A DNA stretch of 49,960 nucleotides, from the NCBI GenBank assembly GCA_025457615.1, contig JALOTZ010000026.1:1-49960 (forward strand). Reading direction: 5' to 3'. Under the pieces are notes generated by a model. It was not told where the DNA came from. It worked only from the letters and a program-made list of their open reading frames with translations, and made no database searches. Source of the stretch: Verrucomicrobiota bacterium. Its GTDB lineage: Bacteria; Verrucomicrobiota; Verrucomicrobiia; Limisphaerales; DSYF01. A program made the position numbers and the translations under genes. Shown here one piece after another: positions 33,024 through 41,658 of the stretch (positions within the stretch are counted from its first letter, which is position 1; each line of letters starts with the position of its first letter).

Positions 33024-35141
33024 TCAACCAGGCAATGCCTCCGCCCCGGCCGCCAGACGGAACGGCCTGAAGGGTCGGCCACTGCCCAGGAAGAATTTTC
33101 CGAAAAACTCGTAATACTCGAGACGCAGCGCCTGCACAGAGGCGATGAGACCTTCCAACACCAGCGCCACCAGATTGCCCGACACGATGACCAGCACCGC
33201 CAGGGTGTCCCCGGCGAAGGGGACCGGCCGAAGCTCGGCGGCCATGGCGAAAGCCGCCGCCAGCAGCGCGGCGTGACTCATGGCATAGGCGGCCAGACGC
33301 ACAAAGCTGATGGTGTTGGCCAGGTAACTGAGCACCGCCTCGAAAGCGCCCACCCAGGATTCGGCAACCGCGCTGAACCAGCCCTCACCGGCCTCCAAGG
33401 GGGCACCGATCCGACGCTTGAGCCGGTAAACCAGCGGTTCCCTGACCGCCCAGCCCATCAGCGGCACCGCCACAAAGCACAGCACCGCCACTCCCCACAG
33501 CCCGAGGGACCGGATAAAATCCGCGCACAAGATCAGCACGAGCGCGCCCCAATAAAAGAGCGCGCCAGCCAGACCAAACTTGTCCAGGCAAGCGCCGAGC
33601 CAGTCGCCGCGCCGCAGGTGATTGATGATATTGAGAATCAACCCGAGACTGATCAGCACCACGCCCACCGCAAGCGCCCCCCGAATCAACCTCATCGGAT
33701 CGCCGTTGATCGGCTCCTGCCAGAGCGCGAAACGCTGGAAACACTCGAGCCCGAAACAACTCCCATACGCCCAGCCAAACCCCAGGCTCGCCCCCCCGCC
33801 CGCCATCATCAACACCCCCGCCTCGCGCAGTCCTTCATTCCGCCCCGAGTTCGAGGTGGTTGGTTCGAGGCGGTTGGTTCGAGGTTCCAGCCCTCCCTTC
33901 CTCCACAGCCACCATCCCGCCAGCACCAGCAATGCCCCGTGCCCGACATCCCCAAACATCATGCCGAACATCAGCACGAAGCTGAGCGCCACGAAAAGGG
34001 TGGGTTCGAGCTCGCCGTATTCGGGAAGGCCGTAAGCCGAAACCAGCCGACCGAAGGGACGCAACCACCGCGGATGCCAGAACAGGACCGGCACTTGTTC
34101 GCCGGGGCGGGTCTCGGCTGCCCCCACGTCCAGCACGTATCGCCCAGAGGTCACCTGGCGAAGCCGCTGCTCCAGCCAGGCAACGGTGTCGGCGGGCAGC
34201 CATCCGCTGAGCAGCACGGCGGTTCCGGTGCGGGAGACCAGGGACTCGGCTTCGAGCAGGCGCCGCCCGGTCTCGACCCCCCGTTCCACGGCTCGCAGCG
34301 GCGCAGCCAACTCGGCTGCCAGACCCTGAATCGCCGCGTCCACTCGTTCTAACTCGTCAGCCGCTGCCGTGAGTTCGCGCTGGCTTTGCTCGGACAATGC
34401 ACTGGACGTCCTGCCCCCGGCCACCGGCAGCGTCTCCGCTTCAAACCCGGCCTCGCGCAGAAGGACTTCGGCTGCCGGCCAGGCGCGATGCGTGGTCATG
34501 GCAATCAACGGCTGACGACCTTTCTGGACAGGCAGCGGAAGCAACACCAGCGATTCGGCTGCGCGGGGCTGCAACGGCTCCCAGTTCTCAGCCGGCACAC
34601 TGCCGGTGACAAAGTGCAGGAACGCAAACCGGTCGAAACCGTCGAGCGGCAGGTCCACATCGCGAACGGAGGACAGTTGTGCGCAGGTTGCGTCCAGGGT
34701 GGCGCACCGCTCCACGAGCTGTCGGCGGCGCTTGAGCCACTCGTCGGCACGGGCCTCCATTTCCCGCAGCCTTTCTTCGGCCTGGTCAAGCGTCATGGGA
34801 GGGACAGAGGCACCGGCTGCGGGAAGCCGCGCGAAGCGGGTGGGGCCACGCTGCGTGCGGCCTGGGCGACGATGCCATGGCGCCCCGCCAGAGCGGAAGC
34901 CATCCTCACCGACCGGGGGTATTTCGAGCGAGCGGCGCAGCTCTGCGATGCGCGCCCGCAACCGCTCCCCGCGGGCTAGTTCCGTACTCCGATCCCGCGG
35001 CGGCAGCGGGGCGCTCTCCGGGCCGGGCAAGGTGCGCGTCAGTTCGACCGCGCCCAATTCCCCCCAGTCCTGCAGCACGGAATGCGCGTCGCGCTCCAGC
35101 ACCAGCGCCCTCAAGCGTCGCATGGGCGCCACGCTAAACAT
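33024..35141 (-). CDS. atpI: V-type ATPase membrane subunit I (a)
   Basis: A 705-residue protein. The cytoplasmic N-terminal half (about 1-340) is helical; the C-terminal half has several membrane helices (FVALSFVLMFGMMFGDVGHG, ALAVGVVLISLGLILNIINH, GALFYWGALVLILCADFIRS and later). It provides the ion half-channels next to the c ring. The ATG at 35141 has GGAGG upstream and overlaps atpC by 8 bases. A loop after the first helices contains a 14-bp tandem repeat in DNA (33858-33885), giving LEPRTNRLEPTTSNS, which looks like a repeat insertion tolerated in a loop. Confidence 0.93.
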   Translation of the reverse strand: MFSVAPMRRLRALVLERDAHSVLQDWGELGAVELTRTLPGPESAPLPPRDRSTELARGERLRARIAELRRSLEIPPVGEDGFRSGGAPWHRRPGRTQRGPTRFARLPAAGASVPPMTLDQAEERLREMEARADEWLKRRRQLVERCATLDATCAQLSSVRDVDLPLDGFDRFAFLHFVTGSVPAENWEPLQPRAAESLVLLPLPVQKGRQPLIAMTTHRAWPAAEVLLREAGFEAETLPVAGGRTSSALSEQSQRELTAAADELERVDAAIQGLAAELAAPLRAVERGVETGRRLLEAESLVSRTGTAVLLSGWLPADTVAWLEQRLRQVTSGRYVLDVGAAETRPGEQVPVLFWHPRWLRPFGRLVSAYGLPEYGELEPTLFVALSFVLMFGMMFGDVGHGALLVLAGWWLWRKGGLEPRTNRLEPTTSNSGRNEGLREAGVLMMAGGGASLGFGWAYGSCFGLECFQRFALWQEPINGDPMRLIRGALAVGVVLISLGLILNIINHLRRGDWLGACLDKFGLAGALFYWGALVLILCADFIRSLGLWGVAVLCFVAVPLMGWAVREPLVYRLKRRIGAPLEAGEGWFSAVAESWVGAFEAVLSYLANTISFVRLAAYAMSHAALLAAAFAMAAELRPVPFAGDTLAVLVIVSGNLVALVLEGLIASVQALRLEYYEFFGKFFLGSGRPFRPFRLAAGAEALPG
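33858..33885. repeat. 14-bp tandem repeat inside atpI
   Basis: GGTTGGTTCGAGGC is followed directly by GGTTGGTTCGAGGT, with a partial third copy (GTTCGAGGT) just before. It lies in the reading frame of subunit I without breaking it and codes for part of a cytoplasmic loop. It resembles the low-complexity repeats seen at the Bat gene junctions. Confidence 0.65.
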
Positions 35142-36195
35142 GGGCCACCTCCAGGCTGCCCCGTGGGATCAGGCGTGCGCGGAGCGGTACGGGCTCCAGT
35201 CCCAGCCGCAGGCCCTCGGAGACTGTGATCAGGTTGGCCGCCTCCAGGCGACGCAACCCCGTGTAGCCAAACACCGCGCCCACGCCCACGGGCCCCTGCC
35301 GGAAGGCGCGGTTCGCAAGCCGGCGGAATCGATTCCACGCGAGCGCCTCGATGTCGCTGGACCTCGGGGTTGATGCAGCCTGAGGCGCGCCTCGATCCCG
35401 GGGCAGTTCATCGAGGACCCGACCCAACGCGCGTCGCATCGCCGATGGAGGATCCGGATCCCGCAGCATGGCCGCGAACCGGGCACGCGGAAGTTGCGTT
35501 CCCGGGATGTGCAGCGACCGGAGTTGCTCGGCGGGGAGACCGTGATCAAACCTTCCCCGCGCCACCAGCATGAGGTGAAAGATGTCGGCTTCCTGTTGAA
35601 CCATCGCCACCACCGCCGCCACGCCGTCCCCGGTCAAGCGCTCCACGCGCGCCAACAATTCCTCGAAGTAGAACCGGTCCAGCGCAGCCTCGAGGAAGAA
35701 CAGTCGGGGCGTTGCCCCCCGCTCCCCCCAGGCCTTCTCGATGCGCTTGCGGAAGGAACCACGCGGGAGCAGGGACGTGAAAGCGGCGGGCGAACCGGCC
35801 GCCGCCAAAGCTGGGGCGTTCCAGTCGAGGTGCCGGGGCAGAGCCACCAACGATTCGCGCCAGACAGGCTCCGGGGCCTTCGCGACGCAGGCACGGAGCA
35901 GCACCTTGAGATTTTCCATCTGAAACCGGACCAGTATCCACTCCAACAGATCGGCCCCCGCCCCATCGAGCAGTGAACGCAGGCCGGACAACTCGCCCAC
36001 CAGCCTCTCGACGGAATGCCGTTGAATCGGAACTGCGGAATCAGGCCCACCTTCGGAATGAATCGCCTGCGCGAGCTCGGGAAGACTGTGAAGCGCACAC
36101 AACGCGTCCAGGCGCTCCGCCTCGGCCATTCGGCTGCGACGTCCATGCACTCGCGCCGCGAGCCACTCCCAGTCCCTGGGCCATGCGCCAATCAT
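35134..36195 (-). CDS. atpC: V-type ATPase subunit C (d), rotor adaptor
   Basis: A 353-residue, Trp- and Arg-rich helical protein starting MIGAWPRDWEWLAARVHGRR. It matches the funnel-shaped C/d subunit that links the central stalk to the c ring: repeated three-helix units, NLKVLLRACVAKAPEP and EELLARVERLTGDGVAAVVA. ATG 36195 overlaps the stop of the preceding gene (ATGA). Sequence conservation of the family is low; size, position and helix pattern support it. Confidence 0.8.
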   Translation of the reverse strand: MIGAWPRDWEWLAARVHGRRSRMAEAERLDALCALHSLPELAQAIHSEGGPDSAVPIQRHSVERLVGELSGLRSLLDGAGADLLEWILVRFQMENLKVLLRACVAKAPEPVWRESLVALPRHLDWNAPALAAAGSPAAFTSLLPRGSFRKRIEKAWGERGATPRLFFLEAALDRFYFEELLARVERLTGDGVAAVVAMVQQEADIFHLMLVARGRFDHGLPAEQLRSLHIPGTQLPRARFAAMLRDPDPPSAMRRALGRVLDELPRDRGAPQAASTPRSSDIEALAWNRFRRLANRAFRQGPVGVGAVFGYTGLRRLEAANLITVSEGLRLGLEPVPLRARLIPRGSLEVAHV

Positions 36196-36527
36196 GTCGC
36201 CTCCTCTCCCGATCGGGCCGCTCCACACACCACCCGGATCACCTCGGCGACCAACGCCTCGCGGACGTCCGGATCCAGCTGCACTTCCCGTTCGTACTCG
36301 TGTCGGGCTTGGTCGAGGCAGAGTTGCTTATCCTGACCGGCCTGGCGGACGGCGGCAGCCAGGATGCGTTCCGCTTCCGCACGGGTTTCCTGACGGGCAC
36401 GTTCCAGTGCGGCCTGCGCCTGGCACCGGGCGTCGGACACGACGCATTCTGCCTCCTTGCGGGCCGCAGCGACCATTTCCTTGGCCGCAGCCTCGCTGGC
36501 GATGACCCGTTGAATCGCATCGCGCAT
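36192..36527 (-). CDS. V-type ATPase subunit G/H (peripheral stalk)
   Basis: A 111-residue, almost wholly helical, Ala/Glu/Arg-rich protein, MRDAIQRVIASEAAAKEMVA onward. It pairs with subunit E to make the outer stalk. The gene stands first among the ATPase subunits and overlaps atpC by ATGA. A 50-bp gap separates it from the kinase gene upstream. The coiled-coil pattern is typical, and operon position gives the identity. Confidence 0.82.
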   Translation of the reverse strand: MRDAIQRVIASEAAAKEMVAAARKEAECVVSDARCQAQAALERARQETRAEAERILAAAVRQAGQDKQLCLDQARHEYEREVQLDPDVREALVAEVIRVVCGAARSGEEAT

Positions 36528-36577
36528 GGCACATGGCTCCTCGCCCTGCCGACCCGTTGAAGCGTCCGGCCACTGCC

Positions 36578-37306
36578 CTAGACGGCGCTGGCGGCCGGAG
36601 TCCGCTGGGTCAACCGGAACCGGTGGATCACAGCCTCACCGATCAACCGGGCCGCGTCTTCGTAACGCAGGCGATCGGTGTTGAGCACCAGGTCGTAGAG
36701 CAGCGGATCATCGATTTCCTTCTGGTAATGATCCTTCAGATAACGCCGCCGCCCCTTGTCCTCGGTCTTGACAAATTCGAGCGCGGCCTTGGGCTCCAGA
36801 TGATACACCTCCTGTGCGCGCCGGGTGCGGTGTTCGAGCGACCCCACCAGACGCACATGAAAGGCATTGTCCAGTTTGGCCGTGACGACATTCGACGCGC
36901 GCCCCACCAGAATCACAAAGCCCATGCTGGCCAGCTTGAGGATTGTCTCCTGGGTTTGCTGGACGATGGTCCAGGTGGACGGATGCAATCCCAGGATCTC
37001 CTCCATGGCATCCTGAAGGAACGGCTTGTGCGCCTCGGGTTCATACTTGGACACCCGCCGGGATAGGTGATGATCCTCCAGCACCCGCTCCATCAATCCC
37101 TTGTCGAAGACGGTCCACTGACACTGAATGGGCACTCGCGCCTGCAGGTAGGCCGCAAGCTCGGCGGCCACGGTCCGTCCCCCGGCGCCGGTCATCCGTG
37201 AGATGGTGATCGCCGGGCGCACGGCCGGTTCACCGTGGGGTCTGACCGGTTCCAACTGGCAGTTGATAAACGTCAGACACTGATCGAAACCAATGTTCTT
37301 CCACAT
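36578..37306 (-). CDS. Cytidylate kinase-like family protein
   Basis: A 242-residue P-loop kinase-like protein. AITISRMTGAGGRTVAAELA holds the GxGG nucleotide loop of the cytidylate-kinase-like family. FDKGLMERVLEDHHLS and VILVGRASNVV follow, then HVRLVGSLEHRTRRAQE (LID-like) and YDLVLNTDRLRYEDAARLI. The substrate of this branch is not established; it is not the housekeeping Cmk. The ATG at 37306 has GGAGG 4 bases upstream and is better than an ATG-like start at 37330. The first ~35 residues precede the core. It heads the ATPase operon, 50 bases upstream, and may be co-transcribed with it. Confidence 0.82.
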   Translation of the reverse strand: MWKNIGFDQCLTFINCQLEPVRPHGEPAVRPAITISRMTGAGGRTVAAELAAYLQARVPIQCQWTVFDKGLMERVLEDHHLSRRVSKYEPEAHKPFLQDAMEEILGLHPSTWTIVQQTQETILKLASMGFVILVGRASNVVTAKLDNAFHVRLVGSLEHRTRRAQEVYHLEPKAALEFVKTEDKGRRRYLKDHYQKEIDDPLLYDLVLNTDRLRYEDAARLIGEAVIHRFRLTQRTPAASAV

Positions 37307-37605
37307 AACGCCTCCGCTTTCCAGCAGCACCCCTGGGTTCCCTGCCCTCCCGGGTCCGGGCTGAACCGGGGCGGCTGAAACTTCACCACCCCCCCACCGC
37401 CTCGTTGCCGGCGCGTGCTGCCTCGCCGGACAGAGCCCGAACCCGATTCCTGGGCGATCTGCCCCTGCAGACCGCCCCCCTCTCCCGGCCCGCTTCTCAC
37501 CCTGAACCCACTCTCAGAATAGTCCCCGGTTGGTGCCCGTCAAATGGCTTGGCCGCACCGGGATGGAAGGAGGGCTCCTGCGGCTCCTGCGTCTGGAAAG
37601 GCCAC

Positions 37606-37632
37606 GGGCGCCTCCGGGATCCGGAGGCGCCC
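37606..37632 (-). terminator. Terminator after tsf
   Basis: GGGCGCCTCCGG and CCGGAGGCGCCC form a perfect 12-bp GC-rich stem with a 3-base loop, 21 bases past the tsf stop and in its direction. It is followed on the minus strand by GTGGCCTTTCC rather than a long T-run. It most likely ends the rpsB-tsf transcript. The rest of the 347-bp gap (37307-37653) shows no gene and must carry the kinase/ATPase promoter. Confidence 0.7.
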
Positions 37633-37653
37633 GCGCCGTGACGATAGGAGGAC

Positions 37654-38490
37654 TCAGGCGGCGGCCACACCCACCTGGAAGCGCGCGAAGCGGCGGATGA
37701 CGAGTTTGTCCCCAAGCTTCTTGGACGTTTCATCCAGGTAGGTTTGAACCGTCTTCTCGGGGTCTTTGACGAAGCCCTGGTCAACGAGGCAGACGGTTTG
37801 GAAGAAGCTGTTGAGCTTGCCTTCCACGATCTTGGCGATCGCCTGCGGGGGCTTGTTCTTGAACTGTTCCCGGGCAATCTCCTGTTCCTTGGCAATGATC
37901 TTCGCGTCCACCTGGTCCCGGCTGACGGCGATCGGATGGGCCGCGGCGATCTGCAGGGTGATGTCCTTGACGATCTGCTTGAATTCGCCAGTCGCGGTGG
38001 TCTCGGGCTTGTCGCATCCGACCTCCACCAGCACGCCCACCTTGGCGCCGGTGTGGATGTAGGCGGCGACGGCGCCGTTGCCGGACACCTCCATGCGCTG
38101 GTTGCGGGCGATGACGATGTTCTCACCCATCGTGGCCACCATCTGCTGGCGGCGCGCGTCGAGATCCGCCGCCGGGTTGGCGACGATGGCTTCCGCAACT
38201 TCATCACAGAACTTGCGGAAATCCGGGTTGCGTGCCACGAAATCGGTCTGACAGTTGACTTCGACGATCACGCCCAGCTTGCCGCCCGGTTGGATGGAGG
38301 TGGCGATGACGCCTTCTGTGGCTTCCTTGAGCGCCTTGGTGGCGGCGGTGGCTGCGCCTTGTTTGCGCAGGATGTCCACGGCGGTCTGGAAGTCGCCGTG
38401 GGCTTCCACCAGGGCCTTCTTGGATTGGAGCATGCCGGCGCCGGTGGCTTCACGGAGTTTCGCAACGAGTGCGGGTGTAATCTCTGCCAT
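37654..38490 (-). CDS. tsf: Elongation factor Ts
   Basis: A 278-residue EF-Ts: MAEITPALVAKLREATGAGM and LQSKKALVEAHGDFQTAVDI (the conserved TGAGM-D/KKAL region), then NCQTDFVARNPDFRKFCDEV. It recycles EF-Tu by releasing GDP. It follows rpsB by 95 bases in the usual order and ends at a strong terminator. A ribosome-binding sequence AAGGGA precedes the ATG. The length is typical. Confidence 0.96.
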   Translation of the reverse strand: MAEITPALVAKLREATGAGMLQSKKALVEAHGDFQTAVDILRKQGAATAATKALKEATEGVIATSIQPGGKLGVIVEVNCQTDFVARNPDFRKFCDEVAEAIVANPAADLDARRQQMVATMGENIVIARNQRMEVSGNGAVAAYIHTGAKVGVLVEVGCDKPETTATGEFKQIVKDITLQIAAAHPIAVSRDQVDAKIIAKEQEIAREQFKNKPPQAIAKIVEGKLNSFFQTVCLVDQGFVKDPEKTVQTYLDETSKKLGDKLVIRRFARFQVGVAAA

Positions 38491-38585
38491 ATTGCGTATT
38501 CCCTTCGTCTTGATCTGCGTTCTGGATGAGAGAGGGGGGCGCGGGGGACCGCTAGTTCCCGCCGCGCCCGTCCCTCGAAAATCGA

Positions 38586-39380
38586 CTAGGCCGCGGGGGC
38601 GGACGGCGCGGGCTGGCTGTCGCTGGCCGCCACCGTCAGGCGGGCTTCAGCCTCGGCCACGTCGGCCTGGGCCGGTTGGCGGGACTTGGAGGACTCGAAC
38701 TCCGCGCGCGCCTGGGTAATGGCGGCGGAGATGGCGCCGAGGATGACACGCACCGATCGGATGGCGTCGTCGTTGCCGGCGATCGGGAAATCCGCCTCGA
38801 GCGGGTCGCAGTTGGTGTCCACGATGGCCACCACCGGGATCTTGAGTTTGCGCGCCTCGGCCACGGCGTTGTGTTCGCGCTTGATGTCCACCACGAAGAG
38901 GGCGGCGGGGTGCGACGTCATTTCGCGGATGCCGCTGAAATACTTGGCCAGCCGGGCGGCTTCACGGCGCAGGGACGACTGTTCCTGCTTCACGTAATTG
39001 TTGATCGAGCCGTCGGCCTCCATCCGTTCCAGCTCCTTCATGCGGGCGATGGAGCGTTTGATGGTGGCGATGTTGGTCAGGGTGCCCCCGAGCCAGCGTT
39101 CGGTGACGTAAAACTGGCCGCATTCGACGGCGGTTTCCTTGATGGCCTGCTGGGCCTGTTTCTTGGTGCCCACGAAGGCGACCCGGCCGCCTTTGCGCAC
39201 CGTGTTCGCGAGAAAGTTGCAGGCGGCTTCCAATTGGGTGGCCGTCTTGCTCAGGTCAATGATGTGAATGCCGTGGCGGGCGTCGAAGATGTACGGCTTC
39301 ATGCGCGGGTTCCAGCGCTTGGTCTGGTGCCCAAAGTGAACGCCTGCATCCAACAATTCCTTCACTCCAATCGTGCTCAA
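38586..39380 (-). CDS. rpsB: 30S ribosomal protein S2
   Basis: A 264-residue S2: MSTIGVKELLDAGVHFGHQT, RWNPRMKPYIFDARHGIHII, RWLGGTLTN and DTNCDPLEADFPIAGNDDAI. It starts with TTG, preceded by AAAGGA at the right distance; no ATG fits the family start. A Ser/Ala/Pro-rich C-terminal tail (about 230-264) extends beyond the usual core. It is co-transcribed with tsf. Confidence 0.96.
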   Translation of the reverse strand: MSTIGVKELLDAGVHFGHQTKRWNPRMKPYIFDARHGIHIIDLSKTATQLEAACNFLANTVRKGGRVAFVGTKKQAQQAIKETAVECGQFYVTERWLGGTLTNIATIKRSIARMKELERMEADGSINNYVKQEQSSLRREAARLAKYFSGIREMTSHPAALFVVDIKREHNAVAEARKLKIPVVAIVDTNCDPLEADFPIAGNDDAIRSVRVILGAISAAITQARAEFESSKSRQPAQADVAEAEARLTVAASDSQPAPSAPAA

Positions 39381-39534
39381 TCGATTCCTTTCAGTTGATC
39401 AACCGGCGGTGTGGCCAGTCATCCCACGGAACATGGGATTGTGTTTGGTGTTCTTGTGGCCGCCCGGGTTTCCTGACCCCGGATTTCATGGCCGTTCGTC
39501 CTCCTCCTACCTTGGGGGCAAAAGTCGGACGGGC

Positions 39535-39562
39535 AAGCTACCAGAGGCCGCCCGGGTGGCAA
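39535..39562 (-). promoter_or_regulatory. rpsB: Candidate promoter of rpsB-tsf
   Basis: On the minus strand TTGCCA and TAGCTT are separated by 16 bases, a fair match to a sigma-70 promoter. This leaves about a 150-base leader before the TTG start, long enough for the feedback structure often found before rpsB; I cannot assign a known leader fold. The 365-bp gap 39381-39745 has no gene. Confidence 0.35.
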
Positions 39563-39689
39563 ACGTAATTTTGGGGGGGCAGCGCCTTCGAATTGCCGCA
39601 CTTGCGCCCCCCCCGCATCCACCTCCGGCGATGCTCCGGTGCCGCCCGATACCCGCCCAACCGGCTTGTCACCCAACCCTCGCCGGTCG

Positions 39690-39735
39690 GTCACACGATT
39701 GTAACAGTCTTGTCGCACGGGTGCCGTTGTGTGAC
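39690..39735 (+). promoter_or_regulatory. phoB: Candidate PHO-box-like region upstream of phoB
   Basis: GTCACAC (39690-39696) and GTGTGAC (39729-39735) are inverted copies flanking TTGTAACAG and CTTGTCGCAC, which resemble the TGT-rich direct repeats of PhoB boxes. The region ends 11 bases before the phoB start codon. It is a reasonable place for autoregulation of the two-component pair. The match to the classic box is loose. Confidence 0.4.
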
Positions 39736-39745
39736 ACTTCCGGGC

Positions 39746-40447
39746 ATGGTAGCCAAACCGCACGATATTGTGAAAATCCTGGTGGTCGATGATGAGCAGG
39801 ATGCGGTGGACCTGGTTGCTTTCAACCTCAAGCAGGCGGGGTTTCAGGTCATTACGGCGGAGAACGGGGCGGAAGCGTTGGACAAGGTCCACAAGCACCA
39901 ACCCGACCTCATCGTGCTGGACATCATGATGCCGGAACTGGACGGGTTGGAGGTGTGCAAACTGCTCCGGCGCGACCCGGCCACGGCGGGCATTCCGCTC
40001 CTGATGCTCACCGCCAAGGCCACCGAGGTGGATCGGGTGCTGGGGCTCGAACTGGGCGCGGATGACTACGTCACGAAGCCCTTCAGTCCGCGCGAACTGG
40101 TGCTCCGCGTCCGCAAACTCCTGGCGCGCGGCAAACCCAAAGAGGACCGGTCGGAACGCCTGGTGTTCGGCGATCTGACGATCGACATTCCGCGCCACCT
40201 GGTCAGTTGGAAGGGGGATTCCCTCGAACTGACCGCCACGGAATTCAAGCTGCTCACCACGCTGGCCGGAAGACGCGGCCGGGTTCAGTCGCGGGACCAG
40301 CTGCTGCGCGACGTCTGGGGTTACGAGAGCATGATCGACACGCGGACCGTCGATACCCACATGCGGCGGTTGCGCGAGAAGCTGGGTCCGGCCGCGCGGC
40401 ATCTGGACACCGTCCGGGGCGTCGGCTACCGCTTTGTGGATCAATAA
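39746..40447 (+). CDS. phoB: PhoB-like response regulator
   Basis: A 233-residue OmpR/PhoB-type regulator: receiver domain with acidic pair Asp15-Asp16, phospho-acceptor Asp59 (IVLDIMMPELDG), and a Lys in DDYVTKPF. A winged HTH follows (LTATEFKLLTTLAGRRGRVQ, VDTHMRRLREKLG, TVRGVGYRF). It probably controls phosphate-starvation genes. The ATG at 39746 gives the exact family start; upstream codons do not. The histidine kinase gene follows after 17 bases. Confidence 0.93.
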   Translation: MVAKPHDIVKILVVDDEQDAVDLVAFNLKQAGFQVITAENGAEALDKVHKHQPDLIVLDIMMPELDGLEVCKLLRRDPATAGIPLLMLTAKATEVDRVLGLELGADDYVTKPFSPRELVLRVRKLLARGKPKEDRSERLVFGDLTIDIPRHLVSWKGDSLELTATEFKLLTTLAGRRGRVQSRDQLLRDVWGYESMIDTRTVDTHMRRLREKLGPAARHLDTVRGVGYRFVDQ

Positions 40448-40464
40448 GCCGTCCCTTTCGGCGC

Positions 40465-41658
40465 ATGGTGTGGTCTTTTCTGGCAATGGCGGCCCTCGCG
40501 GGCCTGTTGCTGCATCATCTCTGGTGGCGGCGCCGGCACGCCTTGCTGCGGCAGGAACACCGGGAGGCCATCGCCCGGCTGGCCAGGGACTCCCAGTTCG
40601 CCGCTGAACAGTCGGTCTCCCGCCAGCGCGCCGTGTTCGACAGCATGGTGGAAGGCCTGTTGGTGCTGGATCGCCAGGGCCGGGTCCAACTGGCCAATCG
40701 CAAGTTCATCCAGTCCTTCGGCCTCGGCGACGAGGTGCAAGGCCGGACGGTGCTCGAGGCCACCCGATCCCATGAACTGGCGGAACTGGCCTCCGTGGCT
40801 GCCGAAAATTCCGGGATGATCAGCCGCACCCTGCGCCTGCCCGGCCCCCAGGAGCGACACGTCGAGGTCAATGCCGCCCCCATCATCGGCCGGAGCGGGG
40901 AACAGGAAGGCCTGGTGATCGTGCTGCACGATGTCAGCCGGTTGCGACGGCTCGAGAAAACCCGCGAGGAGTTCGTCGCCAATGTCAGCCACGAGCTTCG
41001 TACCCCGCTCTCCCTGATCAAGGGCTATGCCGAAACCCTGCTGGACGAAACCGACAAGAGCCCGGAGGTGATCGAGAAATTCCTCAAAACCATCGACCGC
41101 AACGCCCGCCGCCTCCAGTTCCTGATCGAGGATCTGCTCGCCATCTCCTCGCTCGAATCCGGCCGGCTCCAGATGGAACTGCGCCCCATCGCCCTCCGCG
41201 AACTGGTCGAGTCCGCCCTCGCCGACTATCAACCCGCCGCCAGGACGCGCGAGGTCCAGTTCCACGTGGACCTGCCTGATCTCCGGGTCAACGTGGACAA
41301 AGAACGGCTTCACCAGGTGTTGGGCAACCTGTTGGACAACGCCATCAAATATGGCCGCCCCAGGGGCAATGTCACTGTGACGGCGCGCGCGCTCCCCGAG
41401 AATACCGTCGAGGTCTGCGTGCGGGACGATGGTCCGGGCATTCCCTCCGATTGCCTGGGCCGGATCTTCGAGCGGTTCTATCGGGTGGACAAGGCGCGGT
41501 CGCGGGACCAGGGCGGCACCGGGCTGGGCCTTTCGATCGTCAAGCACATCATCCAGAACCACGGCGGACAGGTCTGGGCTGAGAGCCAGTTGGGCAAGGG
41601 CGCCGCCATCTTTTTCACCGTGCCGAAAGCGTTTTCCGTCGCCGAGGCCCAGGCTTGA
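40465..41658 (+). CDS. phoR: PhoR-like sensor histidine kinase
   Basis: A 397-residue kinase with one N-terminal membrane helix (3-20), a PAS domain (about 55-165, MVEGLLVLDRQGRVQLANRK), a HisKA domain with phospho-acceptor His176 (NVSHELRTPLSLIKGYAETL) and an HATPase domain (LLDNAIKYGRP, DDGPGIP, GTGLGLSIVKHII). PhoR of this form usually has a short or absent periplasmic loop and senses phosphate through the Pst/PhoU system. ATG 40465 is chosen; upstream codons overlap phoB in another frame and are unlike the family. Confidence 0.92.
   Translation: MVWSFLAMAALAGLLLHHLWWRRRHALLRQEHREAIARLARDSQFAAEQSVSRQRAVFDSMVEGLLVLDRQGRVQLANRKFIQSFGLGDEVQGRTVLEATRSHELAELASVAAENSGMISRTLRLPGPQERHVEVNAAPIIGRSGEQEGLVIVLHDVSRLRRLEKTREEFVANVSHELRTPLSLIKGYAETLLDETDKSPEVIEKFLKTIDRNARRLQFLIEDLLAISSLESGRLQMELRPIALRELVESALADYQPAARTREVQFHVDLPDLRVNVDKERLHQVLGNLLDNAIKYGRPRGNVTVTARALPENTVEVCVRDDGPGIPSDCLGRIFERFYRVDKARSRDQGGTGLGLSIVKHIIQNHGGQVWAESQLGKGAAIFFTVPKAFSVAEAQA

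Noticed and set aside
37307-37653. A gene in the gap between tsf and the kinase
   Set aside because: Frames here are short, Pro/Arg-rich and overlap the tsf terminator hairpin.
39419-40486. A 355-codon open frame on the minus strand across phoB
   Set aside because: It is the antisense of a clear phoB gene with all receiver and HTH motifs; long antisense frames are expected in GC-rich DNA.
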